From an uncultured Treponema sp. (GTDB lineage Bacteria > Spirochaetota > Spirochaetia > Treponematales > Treponemataceae), in assembly GCA_946407195.1 (NCBI GenBank), contig CAMJNC010000005.1, positions 1 to 41,458 on the forward strand: 41,458 nucleotides of DNA, read 5' to 3'. Positions 7,878 through 17,205 of the stretch are shown here, piece by piece. Below the pieces are notes generated by a model. That model was not told where the DNA came from. It saw only the letters and a list, made by a program, of their open reading frames with translations, and did not search any database. Numbering within the stretch: position 1 is the stretch's first letter; each line of letters opens with the position of its first letter. The position numbers and the translations under genes were made by a program.

Positions 7878-8447
7878 CTACTTTATTAAGCGGATATTAT
7901 CAACATAAATATGCGATTCCTTCATGAGGATTGCACTACTATTATTATAAATTGAAATTCTTCTTACATCACTTAGTCTTTCAGGATATTTTGATAAATC
8001 AAATACAAATGTATGAACGCCTTTTGGAAGATCATACTTTTCGAGACTCCACCAGTTCCAGGAATCTGTTGCCTGAATTACAACGTTAATGTTGTAAACA
8101 TAATTTTCCGGATTATAAAAATCCATTACAATATATTTGGCACCCGATAAATCATTTGTTCCATCATAAAACCAGATTCCAGATTTCGTAGACTTTGCAT
8201 CCATCACATCCATTGTCATTTCAAGGGAGTGAGAACCTTCCGAAGCCCAGTCTTTAGAAATATTTGCACCTGTTGAGTTTTTTACAGACCCATACTGATC
8301 CCAATCAAAACCAGCCCAAATCCAGTAGTTTCCTTTTTCAAAACCATCGAAAAGGAAAGAAGCACCTTCGTTTATTCTTGGATCAGTCTGTGCAAAAGCC
8401 GCTGCAGAAATCAATAATATAGCAATTCCAGTAAATATCTTTTTCAT
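7878..8447 (-). CDS. Small secreted beta-sandwich (CBM-like) protein
   Basis: The first ~19 residues (MKKIFTGIAILLISAAAFAQ) are a signal peptide with an AFA-Q cleavage site. The mature ~170 residues are rich in Trp, Tyr and Asp (YWIWAGFDWDQYG, SWNWWSLEKYDLPKG) with alternating beta strands and a closing HIYVDNIRLI, the pattern of carbohydrate-binding modules of the CBM11 or galactose-binding-like type. There is no catalytic domain. It follows the chemoreceptor by 20 bp with a strong GGAGGTGAT Shine-Dalgarno. It may hand a ligand to that receptor or simply bind glycans in the periplasm; either is inference. Confidence 0.65.
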   Translation of the reverse strand: MKKIFTGIAILLISAAAFAQTDPRINEGASFLFDGFEKGNYWIWAGFDWDQYGSVKNSTGANISKDWASEGSHSLEMTMDVMDAKSTKSGIWFYDGTNDLSGAKYIVMDFYNPENYVYNINVVIQATDSWNWWSLEKYDLPKGVHTFVFDLSKYPERLSDVRRISIYNNSSAILMKESHIYVDNIRLIK

Positions 8448-8467
8448 TTCACATCACCTCCACTAAC

Positions 8468-10702
8468 TTATTCAACCTTGAATTTATTCATAGCATCACG
8501 AAGCTTAGCAATACTTTCAACATTTTTTTCTACACACTCATGCGCCATCTTAGAATAGTTACCGATTGAATCAGTTTTTTCAGTCATATTCTTAACATTT
8601 GTATTTACAGAAGTTGTCATACGGGCAATGCGGTCCATTTCAAAGGAAACCTGCTTACTACCCTCCATCATTTCATCAGAGTCGTTCTTAACGTTTACGG
8701 TAATTTCATTAATTGCGCGCATAAGCTCAAGAACCTGTTCTCCACCCTTATTCTGTTGACGCATTTCTTCGTCGATTATAAGTTCCTGTTCACTTACAGT
8801 TTTTGTAAGGGCAAAAATACTGTTGAACTGATTCTGTACCTGAGAGGTAGATTCCGTAACAACCTTAATAAGATCTTGAACATCCTTAAGCTCATTTTGA
8901 ATCTTAGTACCTTGAGAATTTGATTCCTCAGCAAGCTTACGGATTTCTCCGGCAACTACAGAGAAGCCCTGTCCGCTATCTCCGGCATGAGCCGCCTCAA
9001 TTGCCGCATTCATAGCAAGAAGGTTTGTCTGGCTCGCAATATTTCGGATTACAGAAGAGGCTTCCTGAAGATTCTTAGAACGATCCTGAATCTTAGAAGA
9101 AAGCTCTGCCATGTTATTAATAAGCGACTGACCAAGCTCAGATGCCTGTGTAAGCATATTCATTGAAGAACGGTTATTTTCCAGAATGCTTGAAACATGA
9201 CGAATATTTTCTGTCATCTGCTCAACAGAGGTTGAAGACTCAGTTACAGAAGAAGCCTGAGCATCAATATTTTCATTAAGCTTTTTAATGTTCTTTACAA
9301 TCTGTTCTACAACAGAGAGTGCTTCTTCAACACCTGCAGCATGGTCTTGCATCTGTTCCTGAATAGCCTGAATACTTGTTGTTATATCATCTACTGCTAT
9401 AGAGGTTTGCTTCATCGAATCATTCAGTTCAGCACCAATTTCATCCATTTCCTCACTGGAAGCCTTTACATCTTTAATAGAAACAGAAAGCTTATCCATT
9501 GTTTTATTAAAGCTTTCACACATAGCACCAATTTCGTTATTCTGTTTTGCATGAAGACGTACTGTCATATCACCATCACCTTCACTGATGTTATGCAGGG
9601 CTTCAACCGTATTCTTCAGAGGCTTTGTAATACCAGTTACAACGGCGAATACAATGAGAATTACAATAATAATCTGAAGTATAAAAGCAACGATGATAAT
9701 CCAGATAGTTTTCCAGGCACTCTGGTTAATATTACTTTCCGGAGTCATTGAAACCACAAACCATGCATTTCCTGTTCTGTCTACAGTCGGCTTTACAATA
9801 GTAACAAACATTTTTTCGTTATTAATTATTTCAGAAAAGGTAACCGGAGAATAATCTATATAAGAACCAATTTCATTTCCATCGCTATCAAAAATTGGTT
9901 TATAAACAGTATCAAAATATTTTCTTACCTCCTCTTCTCTAAAGAAAACCGAAGTCTCACCAGCAGCAGAACCATCGCTTGCAGCAAGAATAGAACCAGA
10001 AGAAGTAAAGAACTGGCACTTTGTTCCCTGGAAAATAGAAGAGCCATCCATCATAGCATCAAGACCAGAAAGCACAATATCAATTCCGGCAATACCATTT
10101 TTTTGTCCAAGAGAGTTTGTAATCTGAGCAAATGCCTTTGTTGTAAGCACCTGTTCACCATCAAGAATTGTAATTGAAGGTTCACTGAGAAATGTAGAAC
10201 TAGAATTGGTGGCTTCTTCAATCTGAGTTTCCGAAAATTCTGTTACTATATCATTTTTGATTCGACCATTTTTATCGCGGATATAGTGAATCTTCATCTG
10301 ACCAAGCGGATTATCAATAGCATCAGCTCGTTTTGTATCCTTATGGTCAAACATACCCGGAAGCCAGTAAGCCCAGGCAGAATCAATGGTAGAAGATTTT
10401 ACCATTGCACGAACAGCCTGCTCTGCAGCCGATTGTCTCTGTTTTTCAGGAATAGCCCAGGTACCTCCAAGAGTTCCGGCAAGCGCTTCTGCAGAAAAAA
10501 CAATTTCTGTCATATTTGTCTGCAGGGCATCTCCCTTTGCCTGAGTCTGAGTAATAATACTCTTGGTAATCTGTTCCTTATTGCTTTTCAGAACAGTACG
10601 GCCAATAATGAAAGTCATTACAATTGAAACAAGAACCATGCCTACCCCAAGAGAAAGCACAAGACTTGTTCGAATTGATGCAAATAAAGAAATTTTCTTC
10701 AT
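8468..10702 (-). CDS. Methyl-accepting chemotaxis protein with dCache-type sensor
   Basis: A 744-residue chemoreceptor. Domains in order: TM1 at about 12-32, a ~290-residue periplasmic sensor with dCache features (DSAWAYWLPGMFDHKD, GIAGIDIVLSGLDAMM), TM2 at about 332-354, a HAMP domain, and a long cytoplasmic coiled coil. The signalling tip reads NLLAMNAAIEAAHAGDSGQGFSVV followed by AGEIRKLAEESN, the invariant MCP core. No CheW-binding pentapeptide is evident at the C-terminus. A small-molecule ligand such as an amino or organic acid is typical for dCache, but the ligand cannot be read here. GAAGGA precedes the ATG and the GGDEF gene lies 26 bp upstream. Confidence 0.95.
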   Translation of the reverse strand: MKKISLFASIRTSLVLSLGVGMVLVSIVMTFIIGRTVLKSNKEQITKSIITQTQAKGDALQTNMTEIVFSAEALAGTLGGTWAIPEKQRQSAAEQAVRAMVKSSTIDSAWAYWLPGMFDHKDTKRADAIDNPLGQMKIHYIRDKNGRIKNDIVTEFSETQIEEATNSSSTFLSEPSITILDGEQVLTTKAFAQITNSLGQKNGIAGIDIVLSGLDAMMDGSSIFQGTKCQFFTSSGSILAASDGSAAGETSVFFREEEVRKYFDTVYKPIFDSDGNEIGSYIDYSPVTFSEIINNEKMFVTIVKPTVDRTGNAWFVVSMTPESNINQSAWKTIWIIIVAFILQIIIVILIVFAVVTGITKPLKNTVEALHNISEGDGDMTVRLHAKQNNEIGAMCESFNKTMDKLSVSIKDVKASSEEMDEIGAELNDSMKQTSIAVDDITTSIQAIQEQMQDHAAGVEEALSVVEQIVKNIKKLNENIDAQASSVTESSTSVEQMTENIRHVSSILENNRSSMNMLTQASELGQSLINNMAELSSKIQDRSKNLQEASSVIRNIASQTNLLAMNAAIEAAHAGDSGQGFSVVAGEIRKLAEESNSQGTKIQNELKDVQDLIKVVTESTSQVQNQFNSIFALTKTVSEQELIIDEEMRQQNKGGEQVLELMRAINEITVNVKNDSDEMMEGSKQVSFEMDRIARMTTSVNTNVKNMTEKTDSIGNYSKMAHECVEKNVESIAKLRDAMNKFKVE

Positions 10703-10728
10703 ATTACCATCCTTCTATTAGTTTACTA

Positions 10729-12636
10729 TTAGTTTTCAGCCAACTTTTTATCATCTTCCTTGTGGAAGGCCTGCTTCTGCTCGTACATGATGTTATCTAC
10801 ATTTTCTACAGCCTGCTCAAGAGTAAGATCTGATTGAGCAGGAACAGAATAAGTTCCCACACTGGCAGAAAGGGTGTATGGGAGATGCATCACCGAGGTC
10901 TTAGAAAGCAGCCTCTCTTTTATCTGTGTACAGTAATCTTCACCGTTATAGTTTTTGCTGTTTCCTACAACAAGGAACTCGTCTCCACCATAACGTATAC
11001 AAAGCCAGTTTCTAGGCACCGTTTCGAGCACTGCAGCCGCAACAGTTTTTACGGCAAGGTCCCCATGAAGATGACCAAACTGGTCGTTTATATGCTTCAT
11101 TTTATTAATATCAACAAAGAAAAGAACTGTAGTAAGTCCGTTCTTTTTGTTTTGTGCATAGAAAGGCTTTGCAAGCTTGTCGAGTCCCTGACGGTTTAAC
11201 ATGCCGGAAAGCGCATCCTTAGTAGAAAGCTTAAGATACTGCTGACTCATCTGCTTGAACATATTTCGCTTACGGAAATGCTCAATACTTGTTCCTACAT
11301 TTCTAGTCCAGGTATAGGCATAGCGGTTTTCAAGCATAGAAAGATTATTCTTTGTAACAATATATCCGTGTACATAAGAATGATGAAATATTGGAAAGAA
11401 TAAAAAGATATTACTTCCTTCAGTCTTCATTTTTGAAGGAAGCAGGTCGCGTGTATTAATCATTTCGCGAAGATATTTTTTATCATTCATAACAGAACAG
11501 ATTGACTGAACCTGCTCCCCATAAGAAAGATTCTGAGGTAAAGTTTCTGCAGAATTAATAAGAACAGAGGTCCAGTCCGATTTCATAAAGATACTGAAAT
11601 CGCTTCCTTCAAAATCATGTTCTTTAGAAAGATAGTTTTCTATATTAGTAAGAAGTGTAAATACATCTGCAGCTTCAATAAATATTTCGTCCAAAAGCTC
11701 CATGTGTCGTTCAAAGCCTTCCTTGCGGCTTGAATCATCCAGAAGGTCAAGCGTTACAAGACTGCTGTCCAGCCCCTTACCCGTTGCACATCCGCAGGAC
11801 TGGCGGAACATTGCCGTACTGTTTACCTTTATCTGCTGAAGCTCTTTTTTACCCTCGAGAATCTTTTGTACACAGTAAGCTCCAACCTTATCTGTATTAT
11901 TAGAAACAGTAGAAATTGTAGGATTTGTACAGCGCACAAAAGGAAGATTATCATAACCGATTATTTTCATTTTTCCCGGTACAGAAATCTGATTTTCTTC
12001 ACAAACTTTAAGAATCGCCATTGCCAGCAAATCGTTGGCACAGACGATTGCTTCAGGAAGAGGCTTTCCACTCTTTACGAATTCTGAAAAGAAATGATAA
12101 GCCAGATGATAATCGCAGGTATGAATTGAAAAAACTTTATCCTGATTTACTTCAATTCCATTATCCTTAAGAGCCGTTACATAAGCCTTGTAGCGTTCAG
12201 ACATATCTACAGAGTTTTCCTGTCCGGAAAGATATGCAATATCACGAACATTATGAACCTTTATCAGATGTTCAATAAGACCATAATAGCCGGCATAATT
12301 ATCAACTCTGATGTACGAAAGACCTTCGAGTTTTTTATTTACAGAATAAGCAGGTTTACCGGCTTTTATGATTCTCTGGCGTTCTCTCTCAACAATTCGA
12401 ACATTGTTAATTAAATCTGCAAGAATAACTATACCATCAAAATCTTCATAATGAATTAAATTGAAAATAGAAAATCCATTGTTATTTGGAAAGCCGGAAT
12501 ACTCGGTATAATTGTAAGCAGCAAAAATATATATATCTACATCTTTGCCTTCTGTTTCCTTACGCATACCAGAAATGAAATCTTTTAGAAAATATGTACT
12601 CCAGCCGCAGGCTAATACTGCGATTTTCTTATTCAT
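10729..12636 (-). CDS. Diguanylate cyclase with LacI-type ligand-binding domain
   Basis: Synthesises cyclic di-GMP in response to a cytoplasmic ligand (inferred). Residues ~1-275 are a periplasmic-binding-protein fold of the LacI/GalR regulator type (AYLSGQENSVDMSERYKAYV, IVCANDLLAMAILKVCEE, IIGYDNLPFVRCTNPTISTV) but with no helix-turn-helix and no signal peptide. A helical linker of ~180 residues follows, then a GGDEF domain with an intact RYGGDEF near residue 550. The RxxD product-inhibition site normally five residues upstream is absent (PRNW). No Shine-Dalgarno precedes the ATG, which lies 8 nt after a TATAAT, so the mRNA may be leaderless. It probably heads the transcript through the chemoreceptor gene. 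Confidence 0.92.
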   Translation of the reverse strand: MNKKIAVLACGWSTYFLKDFISGMRKETEGKDVDIYIFAAYNYTEYSGFPNNNGFSIFNLIHYEDFDGIVILADLINNVRIVERERQRIIKAGKPAYSVNKKLEGLSYIRVDNYAGYYGLIEHLIKVHNVRDIAYLSGQENSVDMSERYKAYVTALKDNGIEVNQDKVFSIHTCDYHLAYHFFSEFVKSGKPLPEAIVCANDLLAMAILKVCEENQISVPGKMKIIGYDNLPFVRCTNPTISTVSNNTDKVGAYCVQKILEGKKELQQIKVNSTAMFRQSCGCATGKGLDSSLVTLDLLDDSSRKEGFERHMELLDEIFIEAADVFTLLTNIENYLSKEHDFEGSDFSIFMKSDWTSVLINSAETLPQNLSYGEQVQSICSVMNDKKYLREMINTRDLLPSKMKTEGSNIFLFFPIFHHSYVHGYIVTKNNLSMLENRYAYTWTRNVGTSIEHFRKRNMFKQMSQQYLKLSTKDALSGMLNRQGLDKLAKPFYAQNKKNGLTTVLFFVDINKMKHINDQFGHLHGDLAVKTVAAAVLETVPRNWLCIRYGGDEFLVVGNSKNYNGEDYCTQIKERLLSKTSVMHLPYTLSASVGTYSVPAQSDLTLEQAVENVDNIMYEQKQAFHKEDDKKLAEN

Positions 12637-12644
12637 AGAACTTA

Positions 12645-12673
12645 ATTATAACACGGAATTAATAGACTTGCAA
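12645..12673 (-). promoter_or_regulatory. Promoter of the GGDEF gene (TTGCAA-17-TATAAT, extended -10)
   Basis: Minus-strand TTGCAA (12668-12673), a 17-bp spacer and TATAAT (12645-12650), with TG one base before the -10. The ATG of the gene begins 8 nt after the -10, so the expected start of transcription falls within about 2 nt of the start codon. Confidence 0.7.
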
Positions 12674-12697
12674 AAAAAAAGCCCCCTTTGGAGGGGC
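12672..12697 (-). terminator. Rho-independent terminator inside a divergent intergenic region
   Basis: On the minus strand CCCCT and AGGGG flank a 4-nt loop and are followed by nine T residues. No annotated minus-strand gene ends here: the next minus gene starts just downstream and the upstream neighbour is on plus. It therefore ends either a small RNA or read-through, and it overlaps the -35 of the GGDEF gene by two bases. Confidence 0.65.
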
Positions 12698-12780
12698 GTC
12701 AACCGTAATTTTCAAGCTAACAGCAAAACCTCTGGGCAACGAAAACGATTATTACTGTTCAGCATTGCATCGCTATGTGT
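12672..12780 (-). ncRNA. Candidate terminated small RNA or structured leader (minus)
   Basis: Upstream of the terminator the minus strand can form a long-range stem between the 12755-12763 and 12716-12723 segments (GCTGAACAG with CTGTTAGC, one bulged G), extendable by three pairs. A weak TATAGT box at 12823-12828 could start it. The matching plus-strand ORF in the track has no Shine-Dalgarno and ends in low-complexity Phe/Leu, so it is not a convincing gene. The sequence matches no riboswitch class I recognise. Confidence 0.3.
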
Positions 12781-12872
12781 TCTTTTCTTCTTTTTTTACC
12801 CAACAAAACTGCTTTTTTTTCGACTATAAATATGAAATCAAAATAAAAAAGATATAAAAAAAGGAGTTTCTT

Positions 12873-14567
12873 ATGAAAAAACTAAAACTTTTGTCGCTGG
12901 TACTGGGAATCTCAGTAATATTTTTTGCTTGTAGAAATGGTGGAGATGGAGGAGATAGTAATCCAAGATTAACTAATTTAACCATTAATGCAGATAATGT
13001 TATCGAAATAACACCAGAAAATCTTTCAATTGATGTGCCAGATATATATCAGAATAAAAAAGCATTTCTTCTTGCTATAAATAATACTGAAGAAACAATA
13101 AATGTAACTAACAGTCGATCCGTAGATTCGGTTCAGACTGGTTTAATTGATAATATTGAAACTATAAATGAGAATAATTCATTTAGTATTCCTGCAAAGC
13201 TTCCTGAACTTAATACAAAATTTACAGCAAAAATAAATAATAATCGTGCTGCAAATTCTAATACTGAAGAAACACCAGTTGTATATCAGCTTGGTGATAA
13301 AAAAGATTTTTATGGTCTTGATTCAAATAATTATTTTAAGAAATTAGCAGCTAATGCAGAATTAAAAGTAATTGGTAAGCATTGCAGAATCTGGTATAAA
13401 GAAAAAACTGAAATTAAATTACAAAATGAAGATGGAGATGACATAACAGATTCTGCTTTAAATGCTTTAGCAAATGATTTTGATTCAATTTTTGAGAAGG
13501 AAACATATATTTTCGGTTCAAACATTCCAACATTAAGATTTAATGAATTAATTGATTTTACTAATTGTGATAAAATTGATTTAATTGTATATGATTTATT
13601 TGATAACTATATTGAAGAAGCCGTAGTTAATAGTGGTATTTTCGGATATTTTACTGAAATAGATTTTTATTCGCAGAATTTTTTTGATGCTAATCCTCAA
13701 GATTATCAAGGTTATAAGTCAAATGAATGTGAAGCACTTCATATTGATAGTTATTGGTTATCTAAAAATCCTATGGAAACCATTACAACAGCTGTACATG
13801 AATTCCAGCATCTTTTACATTGTGTTAATAAAACTGTAAATTCTGGTGGAAGAAATAGAAGTGAAAGCTGGTTTAATGAAATGTTGTCTATGGTTTGTGA
13901 AGATATTATGCAAAGTCAGGTGGGTGTTTCTGATGCAGGAAGTCCAAAAAAGCGATTACCTTTGTTTAATGGTTATCATATTGAAGGATTTACAAGATGG
14001 CGTGATACAGCTAATGACGGTAAAGAAGATGTTTATCATTCATATGCAAATGCGTATGTTTTTGGAGCATATCTTTTAAGAAATTATGGAATTGATTTTA
14101 TTAAAGAACTTGCCCATAGTAATTATATTAATAAAGAGGCAATCACAAAAGCATTAATTGCTATTGGTGCAGACGAAAAATCATATAATGAAGTTTTCTC
14201 AAACTTTTATAATGTAATTCTTAATCCAACAGGTTCAAAATTTACTCTTAATAAATCAGTTTCTAAAACATATACAATTAATGATAAACAGGTATTATTC
14301 TCTTGTGATCCAATTAAATTAAATGAAGTTAAAACTATACCTTCTGACAATATAAATGAAGATTTAAGTGAATTAATATATGGCTCTAATCCAAATGAGG
14401 ATTTTTTCGGTCCTGTTTTATTAAACGGCAATTGGTTTAATGAGCTTGATCCTTCTGGAATGTTTGCTACATATCTTGGAACAGGAGAGGTTTGTTATGA
14501 TTTTTCAAAGGTAAAATTAATAGATTTTAATTCAAACATTGGTTATTACGTTGTATTTGTTGACTAG
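12873..14567 (+). CDS. M30-like zinc metalloprotease lipoprotein
   Basis: A 564-residue exported protein. The N-terminus MKKLKLLSLVLGISVIFFAC is a spirochaete-type lipoprotein signal with Cys20 as the anchor, followed by a Gly/Asp-rich tether. HEFQH sits around residue 311, and WFNEMLSMVCEDI about 25 residues later could supply a third ligand; this arrangement matches peptidase family M30 (hyicolysin). The ~290 residues before it are beta-rich and unknown. AGGAG precedes the ATG. The gene is visibly more AT-rich and Asn/Lys/Ile-biased than its neighbours, a hint of separate origin. Likely a surface protease acting on host or dietary protein; substrate unknown. Confidence 0.8.
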   Translation: MKKLKLLSLVLGISVIFFACRNGGDGGDSNPRLTNLTINADNVIEITPENLSIDVPDIYQNKKAFLLAINNTEETINVTNSRSVDSVQTGLIDNIETINENNSFSIPAKLPELNTKFTAKINNNRAANSNTEETPVVYQLGDKKDFYGLDSNNYFKKLAANAELKVIGKHCRIWYKEKTEIKLQNEDGDDITDSALNALANDFDSIFEKETYIFGSNIPTLRFNELIDFTNCDKIDLIVYDLFDNYIEEAVVNSGIFGYFTEIDFYSQNFFDANPQDYQGYKSNECEALHIDSYWLSKNPMETITTAVHEFQHLLHCVNKTVNSGGRNRSESWFNEMLSMVCEDIMQSQVGVSDAGSPKKRLPLFNGYHIEGFTRWRDTANDGKEDVYHSYANAYVFGAYLLRNYGIDFIKELAHSNYINKEAITKALIAIGADEKSYNEVFSNFYNVILNPTGSKFTLNKSVSKTYTINDKQVLFSCDPIKLNEVKTIPSDNINEDLSELIYGSNPNEDFFGPVLLNGNWFNELDPSGMFATYLGTGEVCYDFSKVKLIDFNSNIGYYVVFVD

Positions 14568-14711
14568 GTGGTAGAAACATTAAAAGAGCTACAGAAAATA
14601 CAGGGAACTTTAATTGAAATAAAAGGGACAATAGAAACAGACGAAGAGAATACCCTAAACCGGTTAAAAGACGGATTTTTAATTGTTTCTGAATGGAAGG
14701 TTCTTAAATAA
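14568..14711 (+). other. 47-codon in-frame open stretch after the M30 stop
   Basis: Directly after the TAG of the protease gene, in the same frame, GTG opens 47 codons beginning VVETLKELQKIQGTLIEIKG and ending SEWKVLK before TAA. The peptide is amphipathic and coiled-coil-like. No Shine-Dalgarno serves the GTG. It may be a stop-codon read-through tail, a remnant of a longer C-terminus or another gene, or chance. Confidence 0.25.
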
Positions 14712-14715
14712 ATAA

Positions 14716-14792
14716 AACCCCGGCGAATGATATTTACCCCTTTTCTGGACAAACAGATAAGGGGGTACATATCAAATTTCGTGGGCTTTTTT
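14716..14792. terminator. Bidirectional terminator between converging genes
   Basis: A long imperfect hairpin: ACCCCTT pairs with AAGGGGGT, with GATAT/ATATC, CGAA/TTTCG and CCC/GGG outside. It ends in CTTTTTT on plus and in GGGGTTTT on minus, serving the protease gene and uridine phosphorylase respectively. Confidence 0.7.
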
Positions 14793-15572
14793 CTATTTGT
14801 TCTTATCCTGAAGGATTAGTCGTCTGAGAGCCTCTACTCCAACTGTAATTGCAAGCTCAGTGTCGTGGGCCTGTTTGTTTGGAAGGCCTTTTTTAGCACG
14901 CTCCTGATTTGCAACTACGAGGAAGCATGAACCCACGCGGACGCGGAGGAACTGGCCGGCAATAAACAAAGCAGCACTTTCCATTTCGCTTGCAAGGCAG
15001 CCCATGCGGAGCCAGGCCTGCCATTTATTTTCAAGCTCGTAGCTTACCGGCATTACCTCTGGTTCGTGCTGTCCAAAGAACGAATCCTTGCACTGAACAA
15101 CACCAGTGTGATGAGGTGCTTTGAGAGATTCGGCCGCTGCGACTAATGCATTTACACAGTCGAGGTTAGCGACTGCAGGATATTCGATAGGAGCGAACTC
15201 GCGGCTTGTACCTTCCATACGAACGGCGCCTGTAGCGATTACGATGTCGCCGCCCATTACATCTTCCTGCATACCACCGCAGGTTCCCACGCGGATAAAA
15301 GTGTGGGCACCGCATTTAGCAAGCTCGTCTATGGCAATTGCTGCAGAAGGGCCGCCGATACCAGTTGAGGTAACGCTTACAGGAACTCCTTCGAGTGTAC
15401 CTGTCCAGGTTGTGTATTCACGAACGTCTGCAACAAGCTTCGGATTATCAAAGTGTGCAGCAATTTTTTCGCAGCGTTTAGGGTCGCCGGGCATTATAAC
15501 GTACTTACCTATATCAGCTGGACCAACGCCTGTGTGATACTGTTTTCCTGAACCTTCTGTGTAATCTACCAT
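14793..15572 (-). CDS. udp: Uridine phosphorylase
   Basis: Cleaves uridine with phosphate to uracil and ribose-1-phosphate in the cytoplasm (pyrimidine salvage). The 259 residues show the nucleoside phosphorylase family I pattern: [12 protein letters not shown] near the N-terminus, [30 protein letters not shown] and [13 protein letters not shown], the last being the ribose-contacting segment. Length agrees with the family. The track begins at a TTG only 2 nt after GGAG; the next ATG (MVDYTEG) lies 8 nt after the same GGAG and is chosen. It follows the transglutaminase-like gene by 14 bp and ends at a bidirectional terminator. Confidence 0.93.
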   Translation of the reverse strand: MVDYTEGSGKQYHTGVGPADIGKYVIMPGDPKRCEKIAAHFDNPKLVADVREYTTWTGTLEGVPVSVTSTGIGGPSAAIAIDELAKCGAHTFIRVGTCGGMQEDVMGGDIVIATGAVRMEGTSREFAPIEYPAVANLDCVNALVAAAESLKAPHHTGVVQCKDSFFGQHEPEVMPVSYELENKWQAWLRMGCLASEMESAALFIAGQFLRVRVGSCFLVVANQERAKKGLPNKQAHDTELAITVGVEALRRLILQDKNK

Positions 15573-15586
15573 ATTCAATGCTCCTT

Positions 15587-17185
15587 TTAATAATAACGTG
15601 CTTCCTTAAAATATTTTATAAGCGTTTCAGCAGACGGAATGTCAATTGCTACATCAGAACCATGTACACTGATCGGCTTATAAATAGACCAGGCTTCTTT
15701 AAGAGGAATTAAAAGAGCCTCCTTACCAGCTTTTTTCCATTCACGTGCACCATAAGACCAGGCAAGACTGAAAGTATCCTGAGAAAGTGTAATTTCCAAA
15801 GGAACCCACAGTTTGTCTTCTGATTCAATGTAGTATTCCTTGCGCACAGAAGCTGCTTTTTCAACTGGTAATCCTGAATCAAAAGCCATATAGATATGAC
15901 CTGGAACTGTTATAAAGGCTGTTTCTATTCCAAGCGCTTCAAGAAGCGAACAGTTCAGAATGGTCAAGTCATCGCAGTCGCCGCCATGATACAGTAAAGT
16001 CTGATAAGGGAACTGCAAAAAATCAACAGCCGCGGTACCGGTATTATCTGTAAAGGCACTCGAAGGATCTACTACATAATTTATACCAAAGGCTTTTAAT
16101 GCACCAAAAAGGGCAGCTGCATATTGTATATTCTGCGGAATATCACTTCTCAAATTATTTTTAACCGCACCCTTTACAAGACGGGCAAAGCGCTGAACTG
16201 TAGAGTCTTTTCCTGAAACAAAAGCAGCCGCACGCCGGTCATCTTCCCAGGTCATAGAATTCCGGCTCAAAATAATTAATGGAAAATCTTTTGTTATGCT
16301 AAGTTTCTGACCAAGAGAATAGTAAGAAACTATAATTTTGATATCAGAAGATTTTGGCTGAAGAAGATCAAGTATATTATCATTGAACATTGAGCATAAA
16401 GATGCCTCAAACTCTTCTCCACGTTTAATATGAGGATTCGTATAGACAATGTAAGGTGCTGTCATATAAGAATCTACAAATACTGAAACTTCAACATTAT
16501 AAATATCATTTTCTTCGTTATTAACAAAGCTTAAAGTTCCAAAAGGATTTTCGCTGTAATGAGAATAAAAAACCGGGAAAAGTGGTTCAACTTCATTTTT
16601 TTCTATTAATATTGCGTTTGAACTTGAAAGACTACGCGAAAGATTGTATTTTATGCCGGCACCAATCTGAATATCGTTGATTAAAGGGGCCGGTTTTGAA
16701 TAAAAAGATTTAAAACCGACAAAAGCAGCTGCAGAAAAATACGGAGAAATATTGTATTCTGCGCCTGCTCTTGCTCCAAACAATAAACCACTTAAAGATG
16801 AAACATCAAAGGATTTGGATGGAGTATAAACCCAAAGACCGCCACGAAGTTCGGCAAAAGCGGAAAAGCGGTCATTGATACGGCATTTATAGCCGATTCC
16901 TAATGTTCCATCAAAAGCATTTTGAAGAGGAAAATTAGAAAGCGGGATTCCTGTATAAGTAAAATCAAGAGAAAAGAAAAGCTTATCACGTTCACGAATT
17001 GTAACGGGAGCAATATCTATACCGGCATCAATAGAAAAAGCATTTTTTTCATTAAGAAAATTTTTTATCGTTAAATCATATGCAGGATATAAATGTAATC
17101 CTAAATCTACAGAATAAAGCCCTGTACAAAGCAGAAGACCGGAAAGAAAAGCAATTAAGGATTTATTTGTCAGTATTTTTTTCAA
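15587..17185 (-). CDS. Exported beta-barrel-like protein with an intact transglutaminase-like domain
   Basis: The protein starts with a hydrophobic signal segment ([20 protein letters not shown]). Residues ~20-190 look like an outer-membrane-type beta barrel ([36 protein letters not shown]). A beta-sandwich middle follows, then a transglutaminase-like domain with Cys404 in [19 protein letters not shown] and His430 in [10 protein letters not shown]. The track starts at a GTG, but TTG at 17183-17185 sits 6 nt after GGTGGGG and gives the typical MKKI start. It is the second of two paralogs (upstream copy at 17206) and keeps the catalytic pair. Activity could be thiol protease or amide transfer; not determined. 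Confidence 0.75.
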   Translation of the reverse strand: MKKILTNKSLIAFLSGLLLCTGLYSVDLGLHLYPAYDLTIKNFLNEKNAFSIDAGIDIAPVTIRERDKLFFSLDFTYTGIPLSNFPLQNAFDGTLGIGYKCRINDRFSAFAELRGGLWVYTPSKSFDVSSLSGLLFGARAGAEYNISPYFSAAAFVGFKSFYSKPAPLINDIQIGAGIKYNLSRSLSSSNAILIEKNEVEPLFPVFYSHYSENPFGTLSFVNNEENDIYNVEVSVFVDSYMTAPYIVYTNPHIKRGEEFEASLCSMFNDNILDLLQPKSSDIKIIVSYYSLGQKLSITKDFPLIILSRNSMTWEDDRRAAAFVSGKDSTVQRFARLVKGAVKNNLRSDIPQNIQYAAALFGALKAFGINYVVDPSSAFTDNTGTAAVDFLQFPYQTLLYHGGDCDDLTILNCSLLEALGIETAFITVPGHIYMAFDSGLPVEKAASVRKEYYIESEDKLWVPLEITLSQDTFSLAWSYGAREWKKAGKEALLIPLKEAWSIYKPISVHGSDVAIDIPSAETLIKYFKEARYY

Positions 17186-17205
17186 TGCAATCCCCACCTT
17201 ATTCT

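Noticed and set aside
12545-12829. 94-residue plus-strand ORF before the M30 gene
   Set aside because: It begins inside the GGDEF gene on the other strand, has no Shine-Dalgarno and ends in low-complexity Phe/Leu. The region is better explained as noncoding with a minus-strand terminator.
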